Counted from the first letter of the stretch, positions 1 to 5,919 are shown. The stretch is DNA of 6,233 nucleotides from Halanaerobiales bacterium (GCA_016278435.1 JADQBU010000429.1:1-6233), one strand, 5' to 3'. Made by a program: numbers and translations. The notes: generated by a model not told the origin, from the sequence alone.

Positions 1-556
1 CACTAATAATAGGCTCTAACTCCTGGTAAGGAATACTGAACTCGATAACTCCATAAGAGCCGGGTGCTAAATCATATCTCTGATAGACTATTGCCAGGTC
101 TTCTTCGTTGAGGTAAAATACTTCATTTCCTGTGATACCGGGAAATTCTTCCAGTAGAGGGATGTCACGTTCTTCGATTTGTCTCTTAATTATTCTGTCT
201 AAGTAGGCCTGATAATTTGTTTGGGATGAGAACAAATCCCTTAATCTATATTTTCTGCCTGTTATTAGATTGACAGTAATCCCTTTAACTGTTGTTATAC
301 CATTTGCCATATTCTCGGGATAAAAATAGTTTTCCATCCTGATACTTAATATCTCGTTTTTATTAACAGTTGTTTCATACTTACTGGCTGCGGTAACTAT
401 GTTCATATCCCTGTATCTACCCTCAGGGAGTGTCTCTTCAGCAGTTTCTCTAATCATTCTGTTAATTCTTTTCTCCATTGCAGGATTCTGCGGTCTGATA
501 ATCTCAGGAAAAGATGTACTTGCTTCCATCAGTCTCGCTGTTTTATAACTATTCAT
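1..556 (-). CDS. DUF4163/DUF3298-type protein, C-terminus cut off by window edge
   Basis: An open frame runs from an ATG at 556-554 to the left edge with no stop, giving 185 residues. GGAGG at 566-570, 9 nt upstream, fixes the start. Residues ~5-75 resemble DUF4163 (FPEI near 16-19, then a helix with IN at 31-32). Residues ~78-185 resemble DUF3298: a dl-tGk-type turn at LITGRKYRLRDLF (97-109), RDIPLLEEFPGI (130-141), VFYL (146-149), YDLAPGSYG (161-169) and a closing FSIPYQEL (173-180). Related domains occur in the anti-sigma factor RsiV and the deacetylase PdaC outside the membrane, but this protein has no signal peptide or membrane segment, so it matches the short, apparently cytoplasmic clostridial form. 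Probably only 10-20 residues are missing. The biochemical role of the short form is unknown. A terminator separates it from the gene upstream, so it is likely its own unit. Confidence 0.8.
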   Translation of the reverse strand, partial: MNSYKTARLMEASTSFPEIIRPQNPAMEKRINRMIRETAEETLPEGRYRDMNIVTAASKYETTVNKNEILSIRMENYFYPENMANGITTVKGITVNLITGRKYRLRDLFSSQTNYQAYLDRIIKRQIEERDIPLLEEFPGITGNEVFYLNEEDLAIVYQRYDLAPGSYGVIEFSIPYQELEPIIS

Positions 557-579
557 ATAATTTTTCCTCCTTGATAGGA

Positions 580-593
580 ATTATATTATTATA
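580..593 (-). promoter_or_regulatory. Candidate -10 elements for the DUF3298 gene
   Basis: Read on the minus strand, two overlapping-region TATAAT hexamers occur at 593-588 and 585-580, between the upstream terminator and the GGAGG at 566-570. Either would give a very short leader. Neither has a good -35 at 17 bp (TGCCAG at 616-611 for the first, ATAAAG at 608-603 for the second), and the stretch is simply AT-rich, so this is a weak call. Confidence 0.25.
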
Positions 594-617
594 TGAATTA
601 GTCTTTATTTCTGGCAT

Positions 618-651
618 AAAAAATTTAAACCAGTCATAATCTGACTGGTTT
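618..651 (-). terminator. Intrinsic terminator after the membrane-protein gene
   Basis: A perfect 10-bp inverted repeat (AAACCAGTCA at 627-636, TGACTGGTTT at 642-651) encloses a 5-nt loop. Read on the minus strand the stem is followed by TTTAAATTTTTT-like sequence over 626-618, a broken but usable U-tract. It lies 9 nt beyond the stop codon of the 151-residue membrane protein and before the DUF3298 gene, which is where a terminator is expected. The U-tract interruption makes its efficiency uncertain. Confidence 0.7.
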
Positions 652-659
652 TAGTCATT

Positions 660-1115
660 TTATTTTCCATTATCTATCTTTTCTTTAAGCCAGGCTGATG
701 TGGTAAACCAGCTGAAATAAATGATAAAAGGTATGATAATCCTGCCATAATTCCATTCGAAAATCTTCAAATTAACCAATACATTGGAGAAAAATACAGC
801 AGAACCAGCAGCAATGAAGATGTAGATATATCTGAGATACCTTTCAGCTGGTAAAAAGTAAAAGTACATAATAAACCATATTGTCCAGGCTATGGGGGGG
901 AAAAAAGCTACTCCTTTAAAACCGAATGGCCCGTAATTAATATATCCTCCGACTTTGAGTAAAAGACTTACAATAAGAATCAGGGATGAATCTGCCAGTC
1001 CGCCAAATATTAAGCCGTAAATTAATGACTTTTTGATGTATTCTCTGGGGATTACTGCCTTAAATATTATAGCCAGAGCAGTAGTATAAATCGGATAAAT
1101 CCAGTAAGCTTCCAT
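660..1115 (-). CDS. Five-segment integral membrane protein of unknown function
   Basis: I do not recognise the family with confidence; it resembles in size and style the small multi-spanning proteins of unknown function found in clostridia. The 151-residue product has about five hydrophobic segments, roughly residues 3-20, 31-54, 68-88, 94-116 and 126-144, with short basic loops (REYIKKS at 24-30, ERYLRY at 91-96) and a basic hydrophilic tail. There is no signal peptide cleavage site, cysteine or obvious catalytic motif; the FGGLAD turn at 38-42 and the PP pair at 73-74 lie in or beside membrane segments. The ATG at 1115-1113 is preceded by AAGGAG at 1132-1127, with 11 nt between them, slightly long. 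The gene stands alone between two terminators. A run of six T and seven C falls in codons 71-74 and could be prone to slippage. Confidence 0.75.
   Translation of the reverse strand: MEAYWIYPIYTTALAIIFKAVIPREYIKKSLIYGLIFGGLADSSLILIVSLLLKVGGYINYGPFGFKGVAFFPPIAWTIWFIMYFYFLPAERYLRYIYIFIAAGSAVFFSNVLVNLKIFEWNYGRIIIPFIIYFSWFTTSAWLKEKIDNGK
894..906 (-). repeat. T6C7 homopolymer tract inside the membrane-protein gene
   Basis: On the coding strand six T (906-901) are followed by seven C (900-894), encoding the FFPP stretch at residues 71-74. The reading frame there is GCT TTT TTC CCC CCC, so an in-frame U UUU UUC heptamer of the type used in -1 frameshifting is present. A -1 shift would end at TGA after about 20 further residues, removing the last two membrane segments. 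Whether the tract varies or slips is not visible from one sequence. Confidence 0.5.
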
Positions 1116-1212
1116 GATAAGTTTATCTCCTTCCTTGAAACGTTTAGATATAATTAGGAAAATGATATTTTTATTATTGCCTAAATCAGGGCAGTTATTC
1201 TGCTGAGTGTCA

Positions 1213-1253
1213 AATTAAAAACTGGTTAATGAGATGAATCTCACTAACCAGTT
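1213..1253 (-). terminator. Strong intrinsic terminator of the U32-aminotransferase operon
   Basis: Arms AACTGGTTA (1220-1228) and TAACCAGTT (1245-1253) pair over 9 bp, and TGAGAT (1230-1235) pairs with ATCTCA (1238-1243). The intervening 1229/1244 position is a G-U pair only when read on the minus strand and an A-C mismatch on the plus strand. The minus-strand stem is therefore about 16 bp and continues into TTTTTAATTT. It sits about 80 nt past the aminotransferase stop. The polarity of both the wobble pair and the T-tract argues for termination of minus-strand transcription. Confidence 0.85.
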
Positions 1254-1333
1254 CTGATTTATTAAGTACTTGTAGATTTATAGTTATATTCTTATAAATT
1301 CTTGAGCACTCTTATAAAAACTACTACTTAAAC

Positions 1334-2647
1334 TTAATCCAGAGTTTTTTCGACTTCCCGGAGTACCTGATCGAGATTTTCTATTAGATTGTCAACATCA
1401 TCTTTATCAATGATTAAGGGAGGTTGGAATGCAAGCACATTACGTCCCGGGCCATTTTTGCCGATTAAAATACCGCGGTTTTTCAGGGCTTCTAATACCA
1501 GGTCTGTTTCTTCAGTGGCCGGTTCCTTACTCTCAGCACTTTTAATCAGTTCTGCACCGAGCATTAAACCGATACCCCGGACATCCCCGATCATCTCATG
1601 TTTTACAGCCAGATTTAACAGACTATTTTTGAAATAACTACCGACCTCAGCCGCATTTTCTTTCAGCTTTTCTTTTTCAATAACATCCAGTGTGGCCAGG
1701 GCAGCTGTTGAACTTACGGGATTTCCGCCCAGGGTGGAAGCACCGGGCCGGGTATAGACATCAGCTATTTCATTTCGGGCAATGAAGGCCCCAATTGGAG
1801 TCCCGTTGCCCAGTGCTTTAGCCACTGACATGATATCAGGTTTAACATCCCAGTTTTCGATAGCGAACATTTTACCTGTCCGGCCGAACCCGGTCTGCAC
1901 TTCATCTGCAATAAAAAGGATTCCATACTCATCCAGAATTTCTTTTATAACCTGGAAATATTCCGGAGGTGGAGTGATAATACCGCCATTACCCTGGATC
2001 GGTTCAGCTATAAAAGCAGCGATATTTTTAGATGTAGAAGTCTCAATAACATCCCTGATAGCCCGTGCACACTGCAGGTTACAGTCGGGATGTTTTAAAC
2101 CGTACTGACAGCGGTAACAGTAGGCATTGGGAGCAAAACTGATACCACCTACTGGAGTAGGATCGGTCCTCCAGAAGGAAAGGCCGGTCAGGCTCATCGT
2201 TAACTGAGTTCTTCCATGCAGGCCCTGCTTTAAAGCGATAAACTCGGAATTACCACTGTAAATTTTGGCCAGGAGGAGGGCCCCTTCATTGGCTTCGGTA
2301 CCACTGTTACAGAAAAAACTTTTATTCAGGTTTCCGGGTGTTATCTCGGCTAATTTTTCGGCCAGATCTACTATCGGCTGGTTGAGATAGATTGTACAGG
2401 TGTGCTGTAGGGTCTTAACCTGTTTACAGATGGCTTCTGTTATATCAGGATGACAGTGACCACAGTTCATGACAGAGACACCACCGAAGAGGTCCAGATA
2501 TTTCTTGCCCTTATGGTCATATAGATATTTCCCCTGTCCCTTAACTAATTGCATTGGTTCCTGGTAGAAGTGGTAGACACAGGGAATCATGTACTCCTTT
2601 TTTTTCTTTATTATAGCCTCAGGTCCGATATATTTTTCATCTGACAT
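1334..2647 (-). CDS. Class III PLP-dependent aminotransferase, AGXT2-like
   Basis: A cytosolic pyridoxal-phosphate enzyme that moves an amino group from an amino acid or omega-amino acid to a keto acid such as pyruvate, glyoxylate or 2-oxoglutarate. The 437-residue length is normal for the family. Visible landmarks are the cofactor-phosphate loop SGTEAN (115-120), HGRT (144-147), the DEVQTGFGRTG block (248-258) with Asp248 expected to contact the PLP ring, and SVAKALGNG (274-282) with Lys277 as the Schiff-base lysine. Overall wording, including HTCTIYLNQP near 82-91, fits the alanine-glyoxylate/3-aminoisobutyrate-pyruvate (AGXT2-like) branch better than GabT or ArgD, but substrate cannot be read from sequence. 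Cys177, Cys180, Cys189 and Cys193 form a compact cluster. AAAGGAGG at 2662-2655, 7 nt from the ATG, fixes the start. It is the second gene of an operon, 44 bp after the U32 gene. Confidence 0.9.
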   Translation of the reverse strand: MSDEKYIGPEAIIKKKKEYMIPCVYHFYQEPMQLVKGQGKYLYDHKGKKYLDLFGGVSVMNCGHCHPDITEAICKQVKTLQHTCTIYLNQPIVDLAEKLAEITPGNLNKSFFCNSGTEANEGALLLAKIYSGNSEFIALKQGLHGRTQLTMSLTGLSFWRTDPTPVGGISFAPNAYCYRCQYGLKHPDCNLQCARAIRDVIETSTSKNIAAFIAEPIQGNGGIITPPPEYFQVIKEILDEYGILFIADEVQTGFGRTGKMFAIENWDVKPDIMSVAKALGNGTPIGAFIARNEIADVYTRPGASTLGGNPVSSTAALATLDVIEKEKLKENAAEVGSYFKNSLLNLAVKHEMIGDVRGIGLMLGAELIKSAESKEPATEETDLVLEALKNRGILIGKNGPGRNVLAFQPPLIIDKDDVDNLIENLDQVLREVEKTLD

Positions 2648-2654
2648 ACTTATT

Positions 2655-2675
2655 CCTCCTTTGAAAGATTTTCAA
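2655..2675 (-). promoter_or_regulatory. Ribosome binding site with an adjoining small hairpin, aminotransferase gene
   Basis: The aminotransferase SD AAAGGAGG (2662-2655) is directly preceded on the minus strand by a perfect 6-bp inverted repeat, TTGAAA (2675-2670) and TTTCAA (2666-2661), around a 3-nt loop. The last two bases of the repeat overlap the start of the SD. The stem is AT-rich and probably too weak to block initiation; the 44-bp gap shows no promoter, so the gene is most likely read from the U32 transcript. Confidence 0.35.
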
Positions 2676-2691
2676 GAATTCACAGCATATT

Positions 2692-4725
2692 CTAATCACC
2701 GGAAGTCAGAACACCTTTTTCATAACCGGCCAGGGTATAGCCATTATCACTTATTTCTTTTAATTCTTGCCACAGGTTGTCCAGTTTGTCTGTGCAATTT
2801 CTTTCCTCTAAACAGGTCAAAGCCCTTTTATAGATTGAGACAAGTCTCTTTATTTTTTCAGGTTCATAAAGCTGGGCTTCTATTCTGAAACTGGTAAAAC
2901 CTGAATTATTTATCTGCTTGAGGTAGGGTAGAAGTGCTACTTCTTTACCCAGATGGATATGATTGCGGCAATATTGATCAGTAATAACCCTGTAAACTGC
3001 TCCCTGGTTGTTGATTAAAGCATACCAGTTATCTCTACATCTGGAAGAATTACATTCTTCTGGTGAGCTCTCTTCCAGCAGGTCACAGATTAAGCAGTGG
3101 TCAGAGACCATGAATGGCAGATAACCATGACCGATAATTTCCAGGGGCATATCTGTTCTCTGGACTAAATCAACTGCCTGTTTTAAGGAAGATTCCAGCT
3201 GGATAGTTGTCTGTACTACACCGTGATTTTTCAGTAATTCCAGGGCCTTGCTGTTAAAGGCATTAACACCGAAGTCAGCAAAGATAGGGAAGTTGGTAAG
3301 TTTGTTTACTGCCTCAATCATTCCTGTATTTCCGGCTATTACTCCTTTAATATCATTATTTTCCAGACTGCTAAGCAAGGATTTATATTCATTGATTTCA
3401 TCAGGCACAGTAATCCGTGGGGTAGAAAGAATCAGTTCAGTTTGAGAATCAGCGGCGCGCCGGGCTGCTTCATTAATTAGCTTTTCACCAACTGGTTTAA
3501 AGGCAGCAGGCACCTCACCACCGAAATAAATTCTATCTGCACCAGCCTCCAGGGCTGCTTTAAACTGATCCATGTTTATAACCTTAATGGATAGCCGGGG
3601 TGTAACAGAGCAAGTCTGTTCATCGATATTTTCTGCTAATTCCGCCGCAGTTTCCATGGAGGCCAGATCTTTTTCTGTTACCTGAATACCTTTATCATTT
3701 AATACTTTATCTAATTCCAGTTCATTTTCTACTGCTGCTTCACTGAAAAATTTTGGTTCTCGCTCACCAGTATAACCGATGCCAGCAGACCCCGGTTTTT
3801 TCAGGGCAAAACAGGTGCTGAAGTTACGGACCCGGTTTTCATATAATTTTTGATAGACCGCTTCATCTGTCTGGTAACCAGCAGGGTCTTCCAGATAAGC
3901 ATCAATGGCCTGTCTATAACTACTTATGATAGGGAATAACTGCTGAGGTGTCTTCATCCGGCCTTCTACCTTGAAAGAAATTATGCCGGACTGAATTAAT
4001 TCCGGTATAAATCGAAATATACACATGTCTTTAACAGCCATAAAATAGTGTCCATCCACTCTGGTATCTATTTTAACTGGCTTATCATTCTCCAGTTTTG
4101 CCAGTTGGTACTGCCAGCGGCAGGGTTTTAAACAGCGACCCCGGTTACTACTATTTCCCAGGATCATTCCACTTAATAAACACTGGGCACTCTGAGAAAA
4201 ACACATATCACCGTGGATAAAATACTCAAGTTCAGCACCGGTTTCCCTGTAAAGATCCCGGGCCTGGGCAAAAGAAAATTCCCGGCTGATGATGAAGCGT
4301 TTAATACCTTCATCCTGTAAGAAATCAATCATATCCCTGTTGTGTACATTCATCATGACACTGGAATGAAGAGGGAGTTCTATCTTTAATTTTTTGATTA
4401 ACTGTGCGATCCCGAGGTCCTGAATAATCAGGGCATCAGGCTTTATATCTGCCAGAAATTTTAGATAGGGTTCAACTTCAATCAACTCCTGGTCACTCTG
4501 CAGATTATTAACTGTGATATAAATCTTCACATTATTCTTGTGGGCCAGTTTGATGGCCTCTTTTAATTGTTCATTGCTGAAATTATATCCCTCGCGCAGC
4601 ATTCTCATGTTATGCTTTCTACCACCCAGATATACTGCATCTGCTCCAGCTTTGATTACTGTCTCCAGTGATTCCCAGTTACCGGCTGGTGCCAGTAGTT
4701 CTACATTTTTTTGTTTAATATCCAA
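2692..4725 (-). CDS. Two-barrel U32-family protein (annotated peptidase; probable Fe-S RNA hydroxylase type)
   Basis: U32 proteins were named as collagenase-like peptidases, but studied members (RlhA on 23S rRNA, TrhP on tRNA, UbiU/UbiV in quinone synthesis) are iron-sulfur hydroxylation enzymes, so RNA modification is the better guess here. The 677-residue protein starts with ELLAPAGN (9-16) and ADAVYLGG (28-35). The U32 signature lies at 164-186 with HG171-172, Cys175, Cys182, Cys198 and Cys202, then KDMC (232-235) and FKVEGRMK (251-258). Cys175/182/198/235 match the spacing I recall for UbiU cluster ligands. After a short linker (~325-376) a second barrel begins: ADRIYFGGE (396-404), HGYLPFMVS (533-541), Cys544, Cys547, Cys558, Cys563, Cys586. 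Long clostridial U32 proteins often carry a DUF3656-type insert; here that middle part looks short. The start is TTG. First gene of the operon with the aminotransferase. Confidence 0.88.
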   Translation of the reverse strand: MDIKQKNVELLAPAGNWESLETVIKAGADAVYLGGRKHNMRMLREGYNFSNEQLKEAIKLAHKNNVKIYITVNNLQSDQELIEVEPYLKFLADIKPDALIIQDLGIAQLIKKLKIELPLHSSVMMNVHNRDMIDFLQDEGIKRFIISREFSFAQARDLYRETGAELEYFIHGDMCFSQSAQCLLSGMILGNSSNRGRCLKPCRWQYQLAKLENDKPVKIDTRVDGHYFMAVKDMCIFRFIPELIQSGIISFKVEGRMKTPQQLFPIISSYRQAIDAYLEDPAGYQTDEAVYQKLYENRVRNFSTCFALKKPGSAGIGYTGEREPKFFSEAAVENELELDKVLNDKGIQVTEKDLASMETAAELAENIDEQTCSVTPRLSIKVINMDQFKAALEAGADRIYFGGEVPAAFKPVGEKLINEAARRAADSQTELILSTPRITVPDEINEYKSLLSSLENNDIKGVIAGNTGMIEAVNKLTNFPIFADFGVNAFNSKALELLKNHGVVQTTIQLESSLKQAVDLVQRTDMPLEIIGHGYLPFMVSDHCLICDLLEESSPEECNSSRCRDNWYALINNQGAVYRVITDQYCRNHIHLGKEVALLPYLKQINNSGFTSFRIEAQLYEPEKIKRLVSIYKRALTCLEERNCTDKLDNLWQELKEISDNGYTLAGYEKGVLTSGD

Positions 4726-4733
4726 TCTATCTT

Positions 4734-4739
4734 CCTCCT
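4734..4739 (-). promoter_or_regulatory. AGGAGG ribosome binding site selecting a TTG start for the U32 gene
   Basis: AGGAGG (4739-4734 on the minus strand) sits 8 nt before TTG at 4725-4723. Going upstream in this frame a TAA stop occurs at 4749-4747 with no ATG or GTG in between. The first in-frame ATG downstream is codon 40, which would remove the conserved LLAPAGN opening of the barrel. TTG is therefore the only sensible start. Confidence 0.85.
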
Positions 4740-4770
4740 GACCGTTTTAATTTAAAGATGGATTATAATA

Positions 4771-4792
4771 AAAAGGGGAATTTGTCCCTTTT
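4771..4792 (-). other. Hairpin with T-rich flanks in the leader region of the U32 gene
   Basis: AAAAGGG (4771-4777) and CCCTTTT (4786-4792) form a 7-bp stem around an 8-nt loop. Read on the minus strand it is followed by a run of T and then ATTATAAT; on the plus strand by TTTTATTTTATA-like sequence. It looks like a small terminator but lies between two divergent genes, about 32 nt before the U32 SD, so it could be a leader attenuator. The TATAAT at 4767-4762 could alternatively be a -10 (GGGACA at 4788-4783, 15-bp spacing, poor). Confidence 0.4.
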
Positions 4793-4835
4793 ATTTTATA
4801 CTTCTTGATTAAATAGCTTTTCCCTGCCTTTTTGT

Positions 4836-4868
4836 ATTTGTTATCACAAATTGGGCCAACTTCAGTTG
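4836..4868. promoter_or_regulatory. Cluster of short dyads between the divergent U32 and channel genes
   Basis: Three inverted repeats lie side by side: ATTTGT-TATC-ACAAAT (4836-4851), TTGG-G-CCAA (4851-4859) and CAACT-TC-AGTTG (4857-4868). Their size suits operator half-sites for a dimeric regulator. No binding protein can be named. The rest of the 218-bp gap (4741-4958) also holds an 11-bp long-range inverted repeat (4805-4815 with 4928-4938) and a 5-bp hairpin at 4900-4913; I could not pick a convincing promoter for either gene. Confidence 0.3.
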
Positions 4869-4958
4869 AGAATAAATATTACTTAGTTTTCAAATAATAC
4901 TTTCAGTAGAAAGACCGTTCTTAAGTTTATTTAATCAAATCAAGTAGGAAAGGATAAT

Positions 4959-5777
4959 ATGGAAAGAATTAAATACCGTGTTTATAAAATTATTGAAAAA
5001 GCAGAGGAGAATGATTTTTCCAGCCTCTTATTTGATTACTTTATAGTAGCTTTAATCCTGTTAAATGTACTGGCAATAGTATTACAGTCATATACAGAAA
5101 TTTATGTTAGATATAAATATGTTTTCCGGGATTTTGAAATTTTTTCTGTCATGATTTTTACACTGGAATATATATTGAGAATCTGGACAGCTAATAATAA
5201 ATTTAAGGAGAAAGATGAATTTGAGTCAGCTGTCTTATTTATTATTACCCCGATGGCTTTAGTTGACCTGATCGCTATTTTGCCTTTTTATCTGCCGATG
5301 TTAATTCCTTTTGATTTAAGGTTTCTGCGGATATTTAGATTTTTTCGGTTATTTAAGTTGAGCAGATATTCTAATTCCCTACATATTATGGGTAATGTTT
5401 TGAGGAAGAAAAAAAACGAGTTAATGATTACAATATTTATAACTTTTATCTTGCTACTGGTTGCCTCCACACTCATGTATTATCTGGAACACAGGTTACA
5501 ACCGGATGCATTTCCCAATATAATTGTCTCCTTCTGGTGGGCAATATCTACTTTAACTACTGTAGGTTATGGAGATGTTTACCCGGTAACAGCCTGGGGA
5601 CGTTTTTTGAGTGGAGTAATAGCATTTCTGGGTATTGGGCTGGTAGCCCTGCCAACAGGTCTAATCAGTTCTGGATTTGTAGAGGAATTAAATAGTGATG
5701 ATTCTGAAATAGACTCGGAAAAAGAATACTGTAGAAAGTACTGCCCTTACTGTGGGAAAAAACTTGAAGATGATTAA
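4959..5777 (+). CDS. Voltage-gated potassium channel subunit (six-TM, Kv type)
   Basis: A membrane pore subunit expected to form a tetramer that passes K+ in response to voltage. Residues ~25-45, 58-77 and 91-113 are S1-S3, with Glu70 and Asp103 as likely counter-charges. S4 (118-136) carries Arg121, 124, 127, 130, Lys133 and Arg136 at every third position, the voltage-sensor pattern. S5 is ~154-176, the pore helix holds Trp193-194, the selectivity filter TVGYGD is 201-206, and S6 is ~213-239. At 272 residues it is close to the usual size of simple prokaryotic Kv channels and has no RCK or cyclic-nucleotide domain. The acidic tail ends in Cys258, Cys262 and Cys265 within a CPYCG knuckle resembling half a zinc ribbon. 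AGGAAAGG (4946-4953) supports the ATG at 4959. No terminator is visible before the SRP RNA promoter 35 bp downstream. Confidence 0.93.
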   Translation: MERIKYRVYKIIEKAEENDFSSLLFDYFIVALILLNVLAIVLQSYTEIYVRYKYVFRDFEIFSVMIFTLEYILRIWTANNKFKEKDEFESAVLFIITPMALVDLIAILPFYLPMLIPFDLRFLRIFRFFRLFKLSRYSNSLHIMGNVLRKKKNELMITIFITFILLLVASTLMYYLEHRLQPDAFPNIIVSFWWAISTLTTVGYGDVYPVTAWGRFLSGVIAFLGIGLVALPTGLISSGFVEELNSDDSEIDSEKEYCRKYCPYCGKKLEDD

Positions 5778-5812
5778 GCAAAAATAGGAAGCTGCTGAGA
5801 GGGAGTCAAATC

Positions 5813-5841
5813 TTGACATCAGGGTAATCATCTTATATAAT
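5813..5841 (+). promoter_or_regulatory. Perfect-consensus sigma-A promoter for the SRP RNA
   Basis: TTGACA (5813-5818) and TATAAT (5836-5841) are separated by exactly 17 bp, matching the housekeeping sigma consensus at all twelve positions. Transcription should begin near 5848, about 70 nt before the mature SRP RNA. Such strength suits an abundant stable RNA. A 5-bp dyad, GTCAA-ATC-TTGAC (5805-5817), overlaps the -35 element. Confidence 0.9.
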
Positions 5842-5852
5842 GTAATCCGTAG

Positions 5853-5904
5853 GTGTTAAGTATAGATAATTTGATAATTAACACGGCAGGATTTAAAGCT
5901 GTCG
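5853..5904 (+). other. Structured 5' leader of the SRP RNA precursor
   Basis: Between the promoter and the mature RNA there are two inverted repeats: GTGTTAA (5853-5859) with TTAACAC (5878-5884), and CGGCAG (5884-5889) with CTGTCG (5899-5904), the latter with one G-U pair. The two share base 5884. This leader would be removed during maturation; in B. subtilis the SRP RNA precursor is trimmed by RNase III. No tRNA is present here, unlike the tRNA-Ser upstream of the B. subtilis gene. Confidence 0.45.
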
Positions 5905-5919
5905 TTGATATAAAATTTT

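Noticed and set aside
1208..1213. TTGACA on the minus strand upstream of the membrane-protein gene
   Set aside because: The -10 position at 17 bp reads CCTGAT, and the hexamer abuts the terminator tail; not enough for a promoter call.
627..1253. Shared ACTGGTT/AACCAGT words in the two terminators
   Set aside because: Similar stem words recur in terminators of low-GC genomes; surrounding sequence is unrelated, so this is not a duplicated element.
1389..2108. Two plus-strand open frames (82 and 108 residues)
   Set aside because: Both lie wholly inside the aminotransferase gene on the other strand, which has all family motifs in frame.
2586..2606. A8 run with A AAA AAG heptamer and an internal AAGGAG before Met20 of the aminotransferase
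   Set aside because: The internal SD is only 3 nt from ATG, the upstream SD/ATG is ideal, and a lysine run readily creates such a heptamer. No evidence of frameshifting or a second start.
2589..2888. Plus-strand open frame of 99 residues across the U32-aminotransferase junction
   Set aside because: Shadow of two well-supported minus-strand genes; no good ribosome binding site.
3248..4741. Plus-strand open frames of 65 and 67 residues
   Set aside because: Opposite-strand shadows of the U32 gene, without family features.
4805..4938. 11-bp inverted repeat TTGATTAAATA / TATTTAATCAA, 112 bp apart
   Set aside because: AT-only-like composition and wide spacing make chance likely; no mobile element lies between the arms.
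5288..5476. Minus-strand open frame of 62 residues
   Set aside because: Shadow of the channel S4-S5 region.
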